Source: Heliopora coerulea (Eukaryota > Cnidaria > Anthozoa > Scleralcyonacea > Helioporidae). Taken from it: a DNA stretch of 64,000 bases. The stretch is from positions 434,001 through 498,000 of the forward strand of contig JASJOG010000159.1 in assembly GCA_030142905.1 (NCBI GenBank), given 5' to 3'. The stretch's first letter is position 1, and each line of letters begins with the position of its first letter. The notes beneath the pieces are model-generated. The model was not told the origin of the DNA, searched no databases, and saw only the letters and a program-made list of their open reading frames with translations. The position numbers were made by a program, and so were the translations under genes. Positions 34,613 through 45,300 of this stretch are shown here, piece after piece.

Positions 34613-35057
34613 ATACCTGTCAACTCTTGAAAATGTCAAGGAGGGAGATTTTTTCCCAGGAGCGAAACACGACTATCCAGCCGACCCTCGACCTCTGTAC
34701 AGCACGGTGCATTGTTTCTTTTTCTTTCCTTCTGATTAATTAATTAATAGGCATTCACCTTTGCTAATAAACCAATTACACAGACACAAAAAAGCATTGT
34801 AATGCTATTACTGCCATTTATTGCACAGTATGTGAAACAGTAAAATAACAGTCCAGTCACGCTCACGGGAGAAAATTCGTGATTATGAAATGGCTTCTTT
34901 CGTGTACTTCCGTGACTCAACCCCGGAAAATACCGAGAATTTTAGTGTTTGAATTTGAAAACTTTGATATCGGGAGATTTTAAGTATGAATCGGGAGGTC
35001 GGGAAATAACTCTCCAAATTGGAAGACTCCCGACGATATCGGGAGAGTTGACGGGTC
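34613..35057. mobile_element. Non-autonomous DNA transposon with CCTGTCAACTCT ends
   Basis: The left end ATACCTGTCAACTCT and right end (reverse complement) GACCCGTCAACTCT form short terminal inverted repeats. Flanks TGGCATAC (34605-34612) and TGGCATAT (35058-35065) look like an 8-9 bp target duplication with one mismatch. No transposase is encoded in its 445 bp. Confidence 0.65.
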
Positions 35058-35265
35058 TGGCATATTACACTCTTGCGCCTAGCAGCACTTCACCACGTTA
35101 CGCCGCTGAACTCAGTGGTATTTTTTGATAGCTAAAGTCTTAAAAAAGGAAGGAAGGATGGTTGGCATGGAAACACGACCAAGTCAAGGCGTAATTTCTT
35201 TGTCAGATACAAAGATACAAATAGGTCAGTAGTGGCACTAAGTAGCATTAAGTGATTTACACTAC

Positions 35266-35470
35266 CAGCTGCAACTGAAATTATATATTCATGCATTGCT
35301 TGGGTTGTGAATGCCATTCTAACCATTGCGATTGTCTGAACTCGGTCATGTTAATAGCTTACTGGACATTCTCTAAAATTGAGGGAGAAAGCGTCTTACT
35401 TCCAGATTATGATGTTATCGCTCATTAAGCTTTCATTTTGGGACAATTGGTAGCACTTTATGATGCCCAA
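35266..35470 (+). pseudogene. GPCR remnant: promoter motif joined to TM1-TM2
   Basis: CAGCTGCAACT (35266-35276) and TATATA (35282) are followed directly by TM1-coding sequence (TGTGAATGCCATTCTAACC, then GTTAATAGCTTACTGG) and TM2-like sequence to about 35460. The start codon and N-terminal codons are missing and several indels break the frame. It is a third, heavily decayed kind of copy, in the same orientation as 32032. Confidence 0.75.
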
Positions 35471-36303
35471 CGAGTTGCTGTATAGTTCATCTGCTCCCAT
35501 ACTCATACAGAAACAGATTATCCCTCCAGACGAAATACTCAATTCACGTTGGTATGTCTGTCAAGACATATCAACCGTGGACAAACCAGTCAGATAGTTC
35601 GCCTGAGTGGAAAGTTTCCCTGCTTGTCCGCATCTATGTACAACTGAATTACCCAACAAACTAAAAACGTTGGGCTGTTGGCCCATGTTTGAGCAGACGG
35701 ATTATAGGTCTATAGCATTAATTCAGCATACGTTGTAAATTCCACTACATATCTTAATACTTGTAATACGATCCTTGTATCGAGCATATGGAAATAATGC
35801 TCCATTGATTTGAACAAGAATGAACAATAGAAGGCTTGACGCTAAACGGAGGTATTCTTATCTTGTGACTTGGTTATAGGATTCTGAGGCGAAGCTTGTC
35901 CAACAATCATTGAAATCCGATACAACACCGCCGATCATACTGCAAATAGTACATATTTGGAGGCCCACCCATATGCAATTTCGCGTATGAATGTAGAGCT
36001 TCATATGTTAAAATGTTTTAATTCGATGTATAAAATGCAGATTTCGTATATGATATTGTTCCAGTTTCACATGTGAAATGACACCTGAAATATTTGTTAG
36101 GGCAGATATACATCATTATTGTTCACATTAAGATTTGTAATTGGGAAACAATTGAGCTGGAGGACGGAGGATTTCATCAACGAGCTATTTTGCTGGACAA
36201 ATCTCAAGAAGATAAACCAAAAGCATCGCATTTTTCGACCAGTGTCAAAATCTCAAGTGATGGAGACCCCCGTTTCAAATTATAATGTTAAGCCGCTAAG
36301 TTG

Positions 36304-36403
36304 TTGAACTCTTTCCAGGCGGGACCTCTCCCACTGATGAGCAAAATCGTCTGGCGTTGGCCAGAGTAAAATAGTAGATGTCTAATCTCGTTGTTAAGAG
36401 TTA
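36304..36403 (-). mobile_element. ~100-bp MITE family, copy 5 (mirror of copy 4)
   Basis: TTGAACTCTTTCCAGGCGGGA start, TCTGGCGTTGGCCAGAGT interior, TTAAGAGTTAA end; reverse complement of 31058-31156. Confidence 0.7.
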
Positions 36404-36536
36404 AAACCATTGTTAAGGCTAAGAATCTGGAAGCAATAATGGGTCGTGAACATTAAACGAGTTTCGAAAGGTTAATTAAGCAGATGTGAATTAATAAACA
36501 AATTAGAGATCTCCTGATTACTGAAGATTCACATCA

Positions 36537-36655
36537 CAATGATAAACGAACGTTAAATTCTTTCCTAAGCATTCGATTTCTCCAAAAGAATATCACAGAA
36601 TTGAGGCTGGAGTTCATCAGCAGAAAGGTCGTACTCCATCTTCTCGATACAAACT
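36537..36655 (-). pseudogene. GPCR remnant: TM7 end only
   Basis: Mirror of the last ~110 bp of the remnant at 30585-30928. On minus it encodes the end of TM7 and the RNRMLRKEF tail, then its stop. At its upstream side it is joined directly to receptor 3' flank (AGTATC...CGCATTG), the junction of the arm-specific deletion. Confidence 0.8.
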
Positions 36656-36768
36656 TGTTGATACTTTCTACAATGCGTAACACCAGCTTTTGAGAGTTTT
36701 TAAAATCTATTAGAACAGCACATATCCTAAATTCCTAATTTTCATGGATAGCTTCTAAAGGAAAATTT

Positions 36769-37710
36769 TTATGAATTACAAATTACTTTGTTTAAAATCC
36801 GTTTGGTTTCATTTCTTAATATTTTATTTCTATAAAAGCGAATCACCGAGTTTAGGCAAGAGTTCATCGTCAGAAATGTCATACCCCATGTCCTTGATAT
36901 CGAGCCGTTTAATCCGGTTACATTTACTGCAACTAGAAGAGGCAATGGTAGAGAACAGACGAAAAAGCATATTATGACAACGAAACAAGTTTTGAGCAGT
37001 TTAATATCTTGTAAAAGTCGACGTCTGCTCTTAAGTTCCGAACACTTTTGTGCCAAGACCCTAGGAGTTGTTAGATGCCTACGTTGCGTTTTGATAACGA
37101 AAAATATTCGTGCATAAACATACACCGTAAGGATTGGAAAATGAAATAAATATATCGAGTAAAGAAAACCCGCTATTCGACTTTCGAGTAAGGATACACC
37201 AATTATTATTATACAGAGAATCCAAATCAAGACGACCGATATTAAAAGTCTTTTTTTTGTAACTTTGATCCGATGTACTATCGGGTGTACAATGCTCATG
37301 TATCTCTCGATATTAATTGACGATAATGTGGCGACGGATAGTCCTATTAACAATAAGGTGATTTTTATGTTGGCTAAAAGTAATCCACAGCTTGCTGTTC
37401 CAATGATTTCGCTGGCTATAGACAAAGTAAATATAGGAGTACCAATCGTTCCAACGCCAAGGTCGACGAGCGATAAAACCATAATCAGGAAATAACATAC
37501 TTTTTCCTTCAATTTAGGGGAGCTCCAGTAGGCCATTACGACGACCGAGTTCAAGAATACAATTGCCATGGTTAGGATGGCATTCACAACACAAGCAGCG
37601 ACATGAACCAGGAAATAGGTCGCCGAAGGAAAGGCAACGATCACTTTAAGTTCTTCGCCCAGCAAGTAACAAGATTTTTGGAATTTCACATTCTCTGTTG
37701 TTAAGTTCAT
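36769..37710 (-). CDS. Class A (rhodopsin-like) GPCR, intact single-exon gene on minus
   Basis: 313 residues, mirror paralogue of the gene at 27998; the first ~55 residues are almost identical. It keeps N1.50 (FLNSVVVMAYW), D2.50 (LSLVDL), NIERYMSIVHP, W4.50 (IWILC), FHFPILTVYVYARIF, CFFVCSLPLP and NSCLNSVIRFYRNKILR. Intracellular loop 3 is ten residues shorter (a gap after RRHLTTPR), which may alter coupling, and TM7 has Arg in NSVIRF where the paralogue has Leu. Loop 2 is again very short and lacks Cys. The C-terminus is NKVICNS. Divergence is greater in the second half, which could mean gene conversion over the first half. The ligand is unknown. Confidence 0.9.
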   Translation of the reverse strand: MNLTTENVKFQKSCYLLGEELKVIVAFPSATYFLVHVAACVVNAILTMAIVFLNSVVVMAYWSSPKLKEKVCYFLIMVLSLVDLGVGTIGTPIFTLSIASEIIGTASCGLLLANIKITLLLIGLSVATLSSINIERYMSIVHPIVHRIKVTKKRLLISVVLIWILCIIIIGVSLLESRIAGFLYSIYLFHFPILTVYVYARIFFVIKTQRRHLTTPRVLAQKCSELKSRRRLLQDIKLLKTCFVVIICFFVCSLPLPLLVAVNVTGLNGSISRTWGMTFLTMNSCLNSVIRFYRNKILRNETKRILNKVICNS

Positions 37711-37767
37711 TTCTTCTTATCACGGCTACACTTAACGTGGTTGTAATCAGCTTGTCTTCACCCGAAG

Positions 37768-37791
37768 TATATATTGCTTTAGTTGCAGCTG
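37768..37791 (-). promoter_or_regulatory. Shared receptor promoter motif on minus
   Basis: On minus, CAGCTGCAACT (37791-37781) is followed by TATATA (about 37776-37768), about 60 bp before the start codon at 37710, the same geometry as at 27917-27940. Confidence 0.5.
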
Positions 37792-39511
37792 ATATTGTAA
37801 TAAACTTATAACTGAATTAGGGGGGGAAATGTACGAAGTAATTTTACTCTGTAATCGATTGCTAATCAGATTATATTGATATTTGATATCCAAATGTCAG
37901 ACTTGGAGTCCCATTTTCCCACGCATAGCAAGAGACCTTGGCAAAGTGCTCAGACCAATTGTACTAGTCTTGTCATCGCTGTGTTATCAATTCGTCTTTA
38001 CTGATAAGCAGGATTAATTTGGAACCGCAACATGGAACTGTAACGATACAATAACTCACCAAAATTCTGATTTTTAACATAGAAATGCCTTAGGCAAGCA
38101 TCTTTGTACGTTTCCCTTCTGGATTGACATTCTCGGTATATCTTGAACTGTTAAATGGTTCAATGCCATTGTTATTAAGAATCGCGGAGTAATAATGGGT
38201 GGTGAACATTCACCGAATTTCAAACGTTGAAAAGTTAAGCTTGTGCAACGTAATTAACAAATACCAGATCTTCGAACAGCCCGAGGGCAATGTCAGTATG
38301 AACCGTAGAGTTCAATGATCGTGTGCTTGAAACTTTGAAATTTATTTAAATAATTTTAATTCTGAGGTTAGTGTTTCGTTTTCCATTGTTGATGGAGAGC
38401 TTTTGTTGACTTTCAGTGGTTTGGATTTTCTGTTTAGTTAAAGTTAATGTGCGAATGCAATCATGATATTGACCAATTAACGAAACAATAGTTCTTCAAA
38501 AGAAATCGAGTTTGGAAAGAGGTTGATCAGTACGCATATAGTGTATTGATTTGCTTTAAATCCTTTCGAAACCATTGCTTCGACTTTTAGCCCTGTTGCG
38601 TATACTTGGTAGCTTTGACATAAGAATTATGATTGCATATTATATGAGAATTTAACGCCTCCTTTAAGTAGTACAAGTGCTTTTCGGTAAAGAATTATGG
38701 TGCTGTTTCAAATAAGAGAATATAAACTATATTCCTAATTAAAAACATTAGTGTAATTAGTTTATGTTTTCTTTTTCTTAAGCCTTGAGTAGCGGAGACT
38801 TGCGTTTTACTTTCATTGAAAGGCTAAGACTTTGTACTTTCCCCAACAGATCTCAGTTGGGTCTTTCGCTCTTTATGCACCCAAATATGATATATTTTTC
38901 CTACACTATCAGTACATGAGTGGCAGAGGTTCATGGAACCGAAGGGTCTTGGCCTCAACAATAGCTTTATTAGGGTTCAGCATGTTAATAATTTGAATCG
39001 AATAGTTCTATTTTTCTGTATCGTTGAGTTCTAAACGAAAGAGGTGAGGACTTCTGTCAAACTAGTTCACTAACTCGTAAATAAAATCGTGCTACATCAG
39101 TGCTGAACGCCAACTCAAATCATGCACGACTTTATTATGGTTTTGACCAGACAAGGGGCACTTGTTCATAACTTCCATAAAAGTCATGACGTTTCAAATT
39201 GTTGGTCATAAAGAGAAATATATGATAAAAGTATTGCTAGTCGTATAAAATAATAAAAGGCCTTGAATTAGGGATGTTGAACTTGAAAATAATCGCTTAA
39301 AAATAAAGACAAAAATAAGAAAAACAAGATATTGGCAATAGCCCACTATTGCTGGTCAAACTTTAGGGTGCGAACATTGACTGAAAAAGCTTAAACTGAA
39401 ACTTACACTCGAAAAGAATCTTCAGTGGAAACAATTTTAAAAGAATATATCAGGAAATGAAAAGTTGAACTGAACAGTTTAAGGTAATGATTGGACCTAA
39501 TATCTGGGCAC
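37792..39511. other. 5' flank of the minus-strand receptor, mirrored flank
   Basis: Reverse complement, with moderate divergence, of about 26260-27915. No separate gene; short open frames match those of the left arm only by descent. Confidence 0.55.
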
Positions 39512-39588
39512 TTTAATCTTTTCCGCCGGGATAAGATCTCCCATTATTTAACTCTGGCTAACGCCAAATGATTTTATTTGTCAAATAT
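39512..39588 (+). mobile_element. ~100-bp MITE family, decayed copy 6
   Basis: CTTTAATCTTTTCCGCCGGGATAAG start and TTAACTCTGGCTAACGCCA interior; the far end is lost. Confidence 0.5.
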
Positions 39589-39701
39589 TGATCAACGCAT
39601 CAGGTTGCCAAACTATCGTTTATCGTGAGTTATCCGGAGTTATCCGTCCGAAAGAAATTGCGAGCTAGTTGATGAAGTCTTAGATACTCAACGCGATTCT
39701 T

Positions 39702-39803
39702 TTAACTCTTTCCAGGCGGGAAATCTCTCTTTGACGAGGAAAATGATCTGGCGTTAGCCAGAGTAAAATCATGATAGTCTTATCCCGCCGGCAGAGAGTT
39801 AAA
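39702..39803 (-). mobile_element. ~100-bp MITE family, copy 7 (mirror of copy 1)
   Basis: TTAACTCTTTCCAGGCGGGA start and CCCGCCGGCAGAGAGTTAA end, with TCTGGCGTTAGCCAGAGT inside. One of the best-preserved copies. Confidence 0.75.
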
Positions 39804-40086
39804 CTCTTTGCACAAATAAATGTCACTACAAAAAGTGGAAGGCTTACGAAGGCATTTAACTCAATTAATCATTGATAGAAAGCTTTTTTGTTGTACTTGA
39901 ATGCCGATGAGGTTCTACAGACGTTTGAAGATTTCTGGGAGAGCGTATACCTAGATTCCTAAAGTGCACCATATTACACCGTTTCACCTAGTACGCTACA
40001 CCCGTTAACAATTATTGTGCTCCATGCCTTGTGTAAAACCGCTTCGTTTTATTTACCGATAAATATGCCTAGGAGATAGCTTTCAA

Positions 40087-40111
40087 ATAAATAATAATAA
40101 TAATAATAATT
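40087..40111. repeat. (AAT)n microsatellite at outer edge of right arm
   Basis: AAT units complementing the ATT run at 25471-25502. Confidence 0.9.
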
Positions 40112-40311
40112 TAAACAGTTTTTAAATACGTAGATACCATGGTGAATGGTAATTTAAGATAAACTAGGAGAAGATGAAGAGTAATATACGCTTAAAGAGG
40201 TATACACAGTTACCAAAGACTGTTGGATAGTTTAGTTCTTAACAGAACTGTTTGAAACTTAATGAGATAATATTCTACGTAAAGAATAAGCCTAAAGAAT
40301 CAGAAAAAAGC

Positions 40312-40342
40312 ACGATGCATTTCGGCAGACCACTTATCAAGT
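40312..40342 (-). ncRNA. Hammerhead-like motif downstream of Penelope-like GIY-YIG fragment
   Basis: On minus, TTGATAA is followed by GTGGTCTGCC and GAAA, which resembles a degraded hammerhead core (CUGAUGA, short stem II, GAAA). It lies about 100 bp after the stop of the GIY-YIG frame at 40442, where such a motif is expected in Penelope-like elements. Activity is unlikely given the substitutions. Confidence 0.4.
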
Positions 40343-40441
40343 GCTATACGTCTGCTAACTAAAAAGAAAGAAAGAAACATATCACCTGCTTATATAGTCT
40401 AAAGAAAACTCGTGACATCAACCCAACGGAATGTGGGAGGG

Positions 40442-40891
40442 TCAAAATAGCGATAGTTGGAAAACAAATTCCTTTTGCCGACACAGATCAGGATCATTAA
40501 GTTTTATGTAAATGGCTTCCATCACCTTCAATTGAAAGGCGGAACGGCATTTGTAAAAAATTCTAAAATTATCATCTGAGTAGTTTTCGGCGCAAGATTT
40601 GTTGGACAAAAGATGTTTGCCAACAGCTGAGTCGCAACTGATGAATTGACTGGAACGGCATAGTCGTTCTGGTTGTTGACGTGATGGCTGAGTTTTATTT
40701 CTAATGATGCTAGGAACATGTTGTTTGATCCTATCACCCAGTCTCTGATTGGTTCTACCCACATAGCGAGATCCACATTCGCATTTAAATTCGTAAATAA
40801 CACAGCTAGATGAAGAAGCAGGTAGAGACTCTTTGTGAGTGGGTGGAAAACCATCCTTTAAGCAGAAATAAAACTTCAACACACCAGTGTC
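40442..40891 (-). pseudogene. Penelope-like retroelement fragment: GIY-YIG endonuclease C-terminus
   Basis: The minus-strand frame has no ATG at its start and follows a stop codon (about 40892), so it is a truncated 3' end. It encodes CVIYEFKCECGSRYVGRT, the GIY-YIG core in its usual Penelope form, then RLGDRIKQH with the conserved Arg, and MEAIYIKLNDPDLCRQKE with the conserved Glu near the end. In a full element this domain follows the reverse transcriptase and nicks DNA for target-primed insertion. No reverse transcriptase was recognised upstream. Confidence 0.8.
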
Positions 40892-41524
40892 TCAAAATGT
40901 TGTTTGGGTGCATGTGGACCATTTTGTGGAATCAAACTAACTTGTATGTATTATTTGTGTAATAGCTAATATATTCCGTCTTCAATAAAAGTGTATAATT
41001 TCTGAGGTGTATATTAATTGTTCAAGAGTAATTGCACTCCAGCAAATCATTGGTATATATACTGACAAATACTAGCGTCACGTAATTAATTTTCAAACAC
41101 AATAATCACCAATGTACTGAAGGTAACTTGATTTTGTAACAGCCAATGTTATAAATCAAAAAACGAGTGAGTGAAATTAGTATTCCTCTCTTGAAAATCT
41201 TAATTTCAGCTTACTAAGACTGATGAAATTTAAACCCACCACTGTCTTAAAATAAACGCATTGAATGTTAGATCCCAGCATAGAACTCATATAACCATAG
41301 ATCGAATAGAGCACCCTTGAATAACAAAGTACAGTGTTAATTCTTTGTGCACTTGGATAATACCTCGCATCTATAACACTACAATACTTTTACTTTATTA
41401 TTTGTACATACAGGTAATGTTTACGGATAATTTAAGTAATTGTAACGGTCGCGAAAAGTAAACTTGTACTTTTATAACTTGTTACGTATTGATGTAACAT
41501 GTAATGCATATACATTGTAATTAT
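40892..41524. other. No gene recognised
   Basis: AT-rich, no recognisable continuation of the Penelope-like element on the minus strand. Confidence 0.35.
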
Positions 41525-41641
41525 ATATATACACACACACATATACATATAAATACACATACGCATATAAATACACACACACACATACGCATACGAACAC
41601 AGGTACACATACACATACAGATACACATACACAGATATACA

Positions 41642-41679
<38 letters not shown>

Positions 41680-41680
41680 T
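41525..41680. repeat. Compound (CA)n/(CATA)n/(TA)n microsatellite
   Basis: ACACACATATACATA-type steps to about 41640, then pure TA. Both strands give long Tyr/Val/Cys or His/Thr/Ile open frames purely from this repeat. Confidence 0.95.
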
Positions 41681-42349
41681 GCTCTACCACAAGGCATTGA
41701 GTACTCTTTGAGTCACTGTAAACACTATCTTGTTATATATTTATATTTATATTTATATTTATATGTAAACCAAACTAATCTCATGCTTGAAATGTTAAAA
41801 ATCAACATCAAGATAAAAAACTCCTTACTCGATTAAAATCCACGACGTTTCGGGGCGTACAATATATATGTATTTTCGACAAGCTAGGATGATCAATCTT
41901 GAGTTTCATTTTGTCAACATCCACATAATCTATTTCGAGTCCCCACCACAGTGTGGGACCCGTGGGATCCAGACTCTCCACTTTTCTTCGGAGCCAAGTT
42001 TCCACCGATGAGAACTTTTGGTGGGGAGGGTAACAGTTAGAACTCAAGAAATCGCTGACGAGCTGTTAAATTATTTTCTCAGCGCCATTACCAACAATGG
42101 TTTATATATTTTCATGTGCCATCAAAAGTACCTTGCATTTTCTTGGTAGTTGAGTCAAAATTCTTCTTGATTTCCAAAGTTCTCGTTACAATCGAAAAAT
42201 CTCACAAGAGGCGTCATCATGTAGTTCCCCACTTTTCCAAGTCCGATGAAACCTCTGTTAATTTTCAATCCAATACCAAATACTTACTGTACGTTTTAGC
42301 TTCCTTCGAAAATGTCACATTTCATTGCACAAACAATACAGCTAAAACA
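41681..42349. other. No gene; possible Penelope-like end on minus
   Basis: At 41844-41866 the minus strand reads GTACGCCCCGAAACGTCGTGG, similar to the GAAACGTC ends noted elsewhere. A TATATTTATATT run lies at 41736-41766. No domain-bearing frame. Confidence 0.35.
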
Positions 42350-45300
42350 ACTGCATAAGTCCGCATTGCAGAATTAACAACCGGTTGTTTCATCACCCGC
42401 TGGAACTGTCACTCTTTAATTCCAAGGACAGCATTTACAGTTGAGCTGTCAGTATTGAAATGAAATAAGCTACTGTTTATGTAGGCGAATGCCCTATTTA
42501 ATGTGCTCGTCAGCCACATGGAACGAGTGATCCTGTTACTTACAGAGCTTGGCCACTTGTCGAGGTGGTATACGCGTGACAGACTGCAGCTGAGCAAACT
42601 AAGTTAGTCAGCACTACACAATCAATCAACCGTCCCATATGAGTCAGTACTCGGTGAACTGTGAAAGTTAGCACTATTGTACTAACAATCTTTTATTTTC
42701 TTGGCCAGCATTTAAATAGAAGGGCCCACCCGGTTTGGAACGAATCACAGATTGCACTGATTGCAACTCCGATAGCAAAGTCCGTTAGCACTGCAGAATT
42801 GACACATCCTATTATAAGCAAGTACCTAATCAGGTTGCCCAGTCAGCTGCATGGAACCAACAATGAGGAGAACGGTCACCATATTTGACTATAGTTTGCA
42901 GCCTCCTTGTGCATACAACAGTCCAAACAACTGAGCCTGTTATCATCGGAAAAACAAGCCACCTTCTCATCCATCAACATTCATTTAGCTGGGCTAGTCA
43001 GTGACATGAAAGTAACTTGCAACTTGATCTTTCTAAATCTGTACTCGAGTAAGAAGTTCATGCACTTCCTCTAAGAGGTACATCTCGTGCGTAGACTAGT
43101 GCTGCACGAACTGGGCTTGTGAGCAGCGACAAAATTAACCATTGTTTCATAAACCAATTCCCTAGTAAAGGGACCAAAGAGCCAACACCATCTTCAAGGG
43201 CGGTACCACTTGGTGTACAGACAGTAACTCCTATAAACTTATGAATTGGCCTGTCACTTCTTAGCCGACCATCCAGTTAGCTGTGCTAATCAGCTGCATG
43301 GAACTAATTCGTATTTGTTGGATATAACAATATGGGACAGATGCTCTCCACTAAACGAACGTAGTGCATTTCGCGGCATTGACCTCAGCTCTAAAAACTG
43401 AGCCTGTCACCAATTTGTTTCGAAATCCAGTGTCTCCCTTGCTTGGTTATTCAGCACAATGGAAGTAACGTTTTTTCCTTACTATATCAGCAAATTGCTT
43501 ATAGATAAGCTTTCATCGCTTTCGAAGCCGTACTGTTGGTTGGGCATACAAATCTGGGAACCAGTCAGCGTTTGGATAATTAACTCCTTAATTCGCTATT
43601 AACTAGAGATGTCAGCAGCATGGAGGTAACCACTTTATTCTCGGTATATGCACGAATAACTGAACATGCGCCATCTTCGAACTCACCCAACTCAGTATAT
43701 TTTCAGCAGACTACAAGGCATATAAAGAAGCTGTTCAATACTACAAAATTCTCAGCATTTCATAAACCAATCTCGACTAACTTGGCCAGTCGACACCATG
43801 AAGCTAATAAATTTTCATTTCTCGGCCAATATTCGAATCTTTGAGCCTTGGTAAGGTGAGATTTGGTGAGCTTTGACTGTGGTAAATTTTGATGCACAGA
43901 CGGCAACTCTTACGACAGGTTTGCTAATCAACACTGCAGAATTAATCCGTTCCTTAATAAACGAATACCAAATTAGCTGGGCAAAGTCAGCAGTATGGAA
44001 GTGTTAAATTTCCATCCCTAGATCCGCGGTGAAACAGTGGAGTTCAATTTCAAGGCTGATAGTTGAATAACAGTATTAAACTCTTTCGATCACCGAACTT
44101 GTTGTACTGAAAACAGCTCTCACAATTCAGCCCGTCAACATCGGAGAAATCACAATCCTTGTTTCATCAATATCCTTTTAACTTGTTTGGTCAGCAACAT
44201 CGAACTAGTAACCGGCTGTTGCTACGTTCATACGAGAATGCAATCTTTAATTTCTGCATGGATTACAGCTCTGCAAATCAAACAAGTCAATTCTTCAAAA
44301 TCGAGACGGTGCTCTGTACTCATTTATCATATTCGAATCCCTTACTTGACAAGATTGCACCGTGGAACAAACAACCTTTGCAAGAACCAATATTTGAGTG
44401 AGGAAAACCGTGCAACACCATCTTCTAACGGGTTAACGTTTTGTGCACAAGCAGCAATGCTGACTACTGAGAAGGTCATCACCGTAGAATTAACGATTGA
44501 TTTCTGCCTTAAACAATGCCATGTAAACTAAATGGGTCATTATAACCTTGGAATTAATTACCTTGACTTACTAGGTAAGTCATTGGTAAATGGTGGAACT
44601 TGCACCATGTTTGGAATATTTACCATTGATTGGTTGTACAGACGAGATCTAGCTACTGAACCAGTCAGCACAAGGAAATTAACCCGTTACATTATGAGCC
44701 AAAACTCAATTGAATGTCTGCAACATGGATTGGCAACCATGTTATTCTTGGGCCTCAGTTGAATATTAGTGTGCATTATTCTCGATAGCGGTACCATTGC
44801 AATAAGCTACAGTTCTGTAAAAAAAAAGGAACAGGTTAGCACTTAAAAATCAACCCACTGTTTCAGAAACAAGTATTCCATTCTCTGGGTTCGTCCGTTC
44901 AATATCAACTCTTGATCCAAAAAAAAAAAAAGTCATTGCATCAGTCAATATCCTATTAAGAGCACTCACAAGCATCATTAAACTACCCGTCTTTTGTTTC
45001 TAGTCGTGGAGAATGTACCGACTTTTCATTTGGGGAAACCTTTTCCCACTCGCAACAGCTCGGCTAACTGAGCAATTCAGAACTGCTAAATTGACGTACG
45101 GTTTATCTGAACCAATCACTTATCGACTGAACCCAAGAGCGCCGTGGAACTAACAACCTTTCATTTCTGGGTCAATATTGAAATAACAGAGCTTGCACCA
45201 GCTTCAAACGTGGTACCTGCTGGTGTGCAGTGTGTGTAACTCGGACAGCAAGTAAGCCAGTAATCACTTCAAAATCGACCAAATTTGCAGTTATCTAAGC

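Larger units (their letters stand above)
35918..40096 (-). repeat. Right arm of the large inverted duplication
   Basis: Reverse complement of 25505-31561 except for about 1.7 kb missing between the receptor 3' flank and the TM6-TM7 fragment (junction near 36655-36665). The arm holds the second intact receptor on minus, a mirrored MITE set, and ends in AAT units matching the ATT run at 25471. Confidence 0.9.

Noticed and set aside
41432..41836. Tyr/Val/Cys- and His/Thr/Ile-rich open frames on both strands
   Set aside because: Direct translation of CA/TA microsatellite.
42116..44762. Several + strand open frames of 60-114 codons
   Set aside because: They lie inside the old ~165-bp satellite and recur with its period; none contains a recognisable domain.
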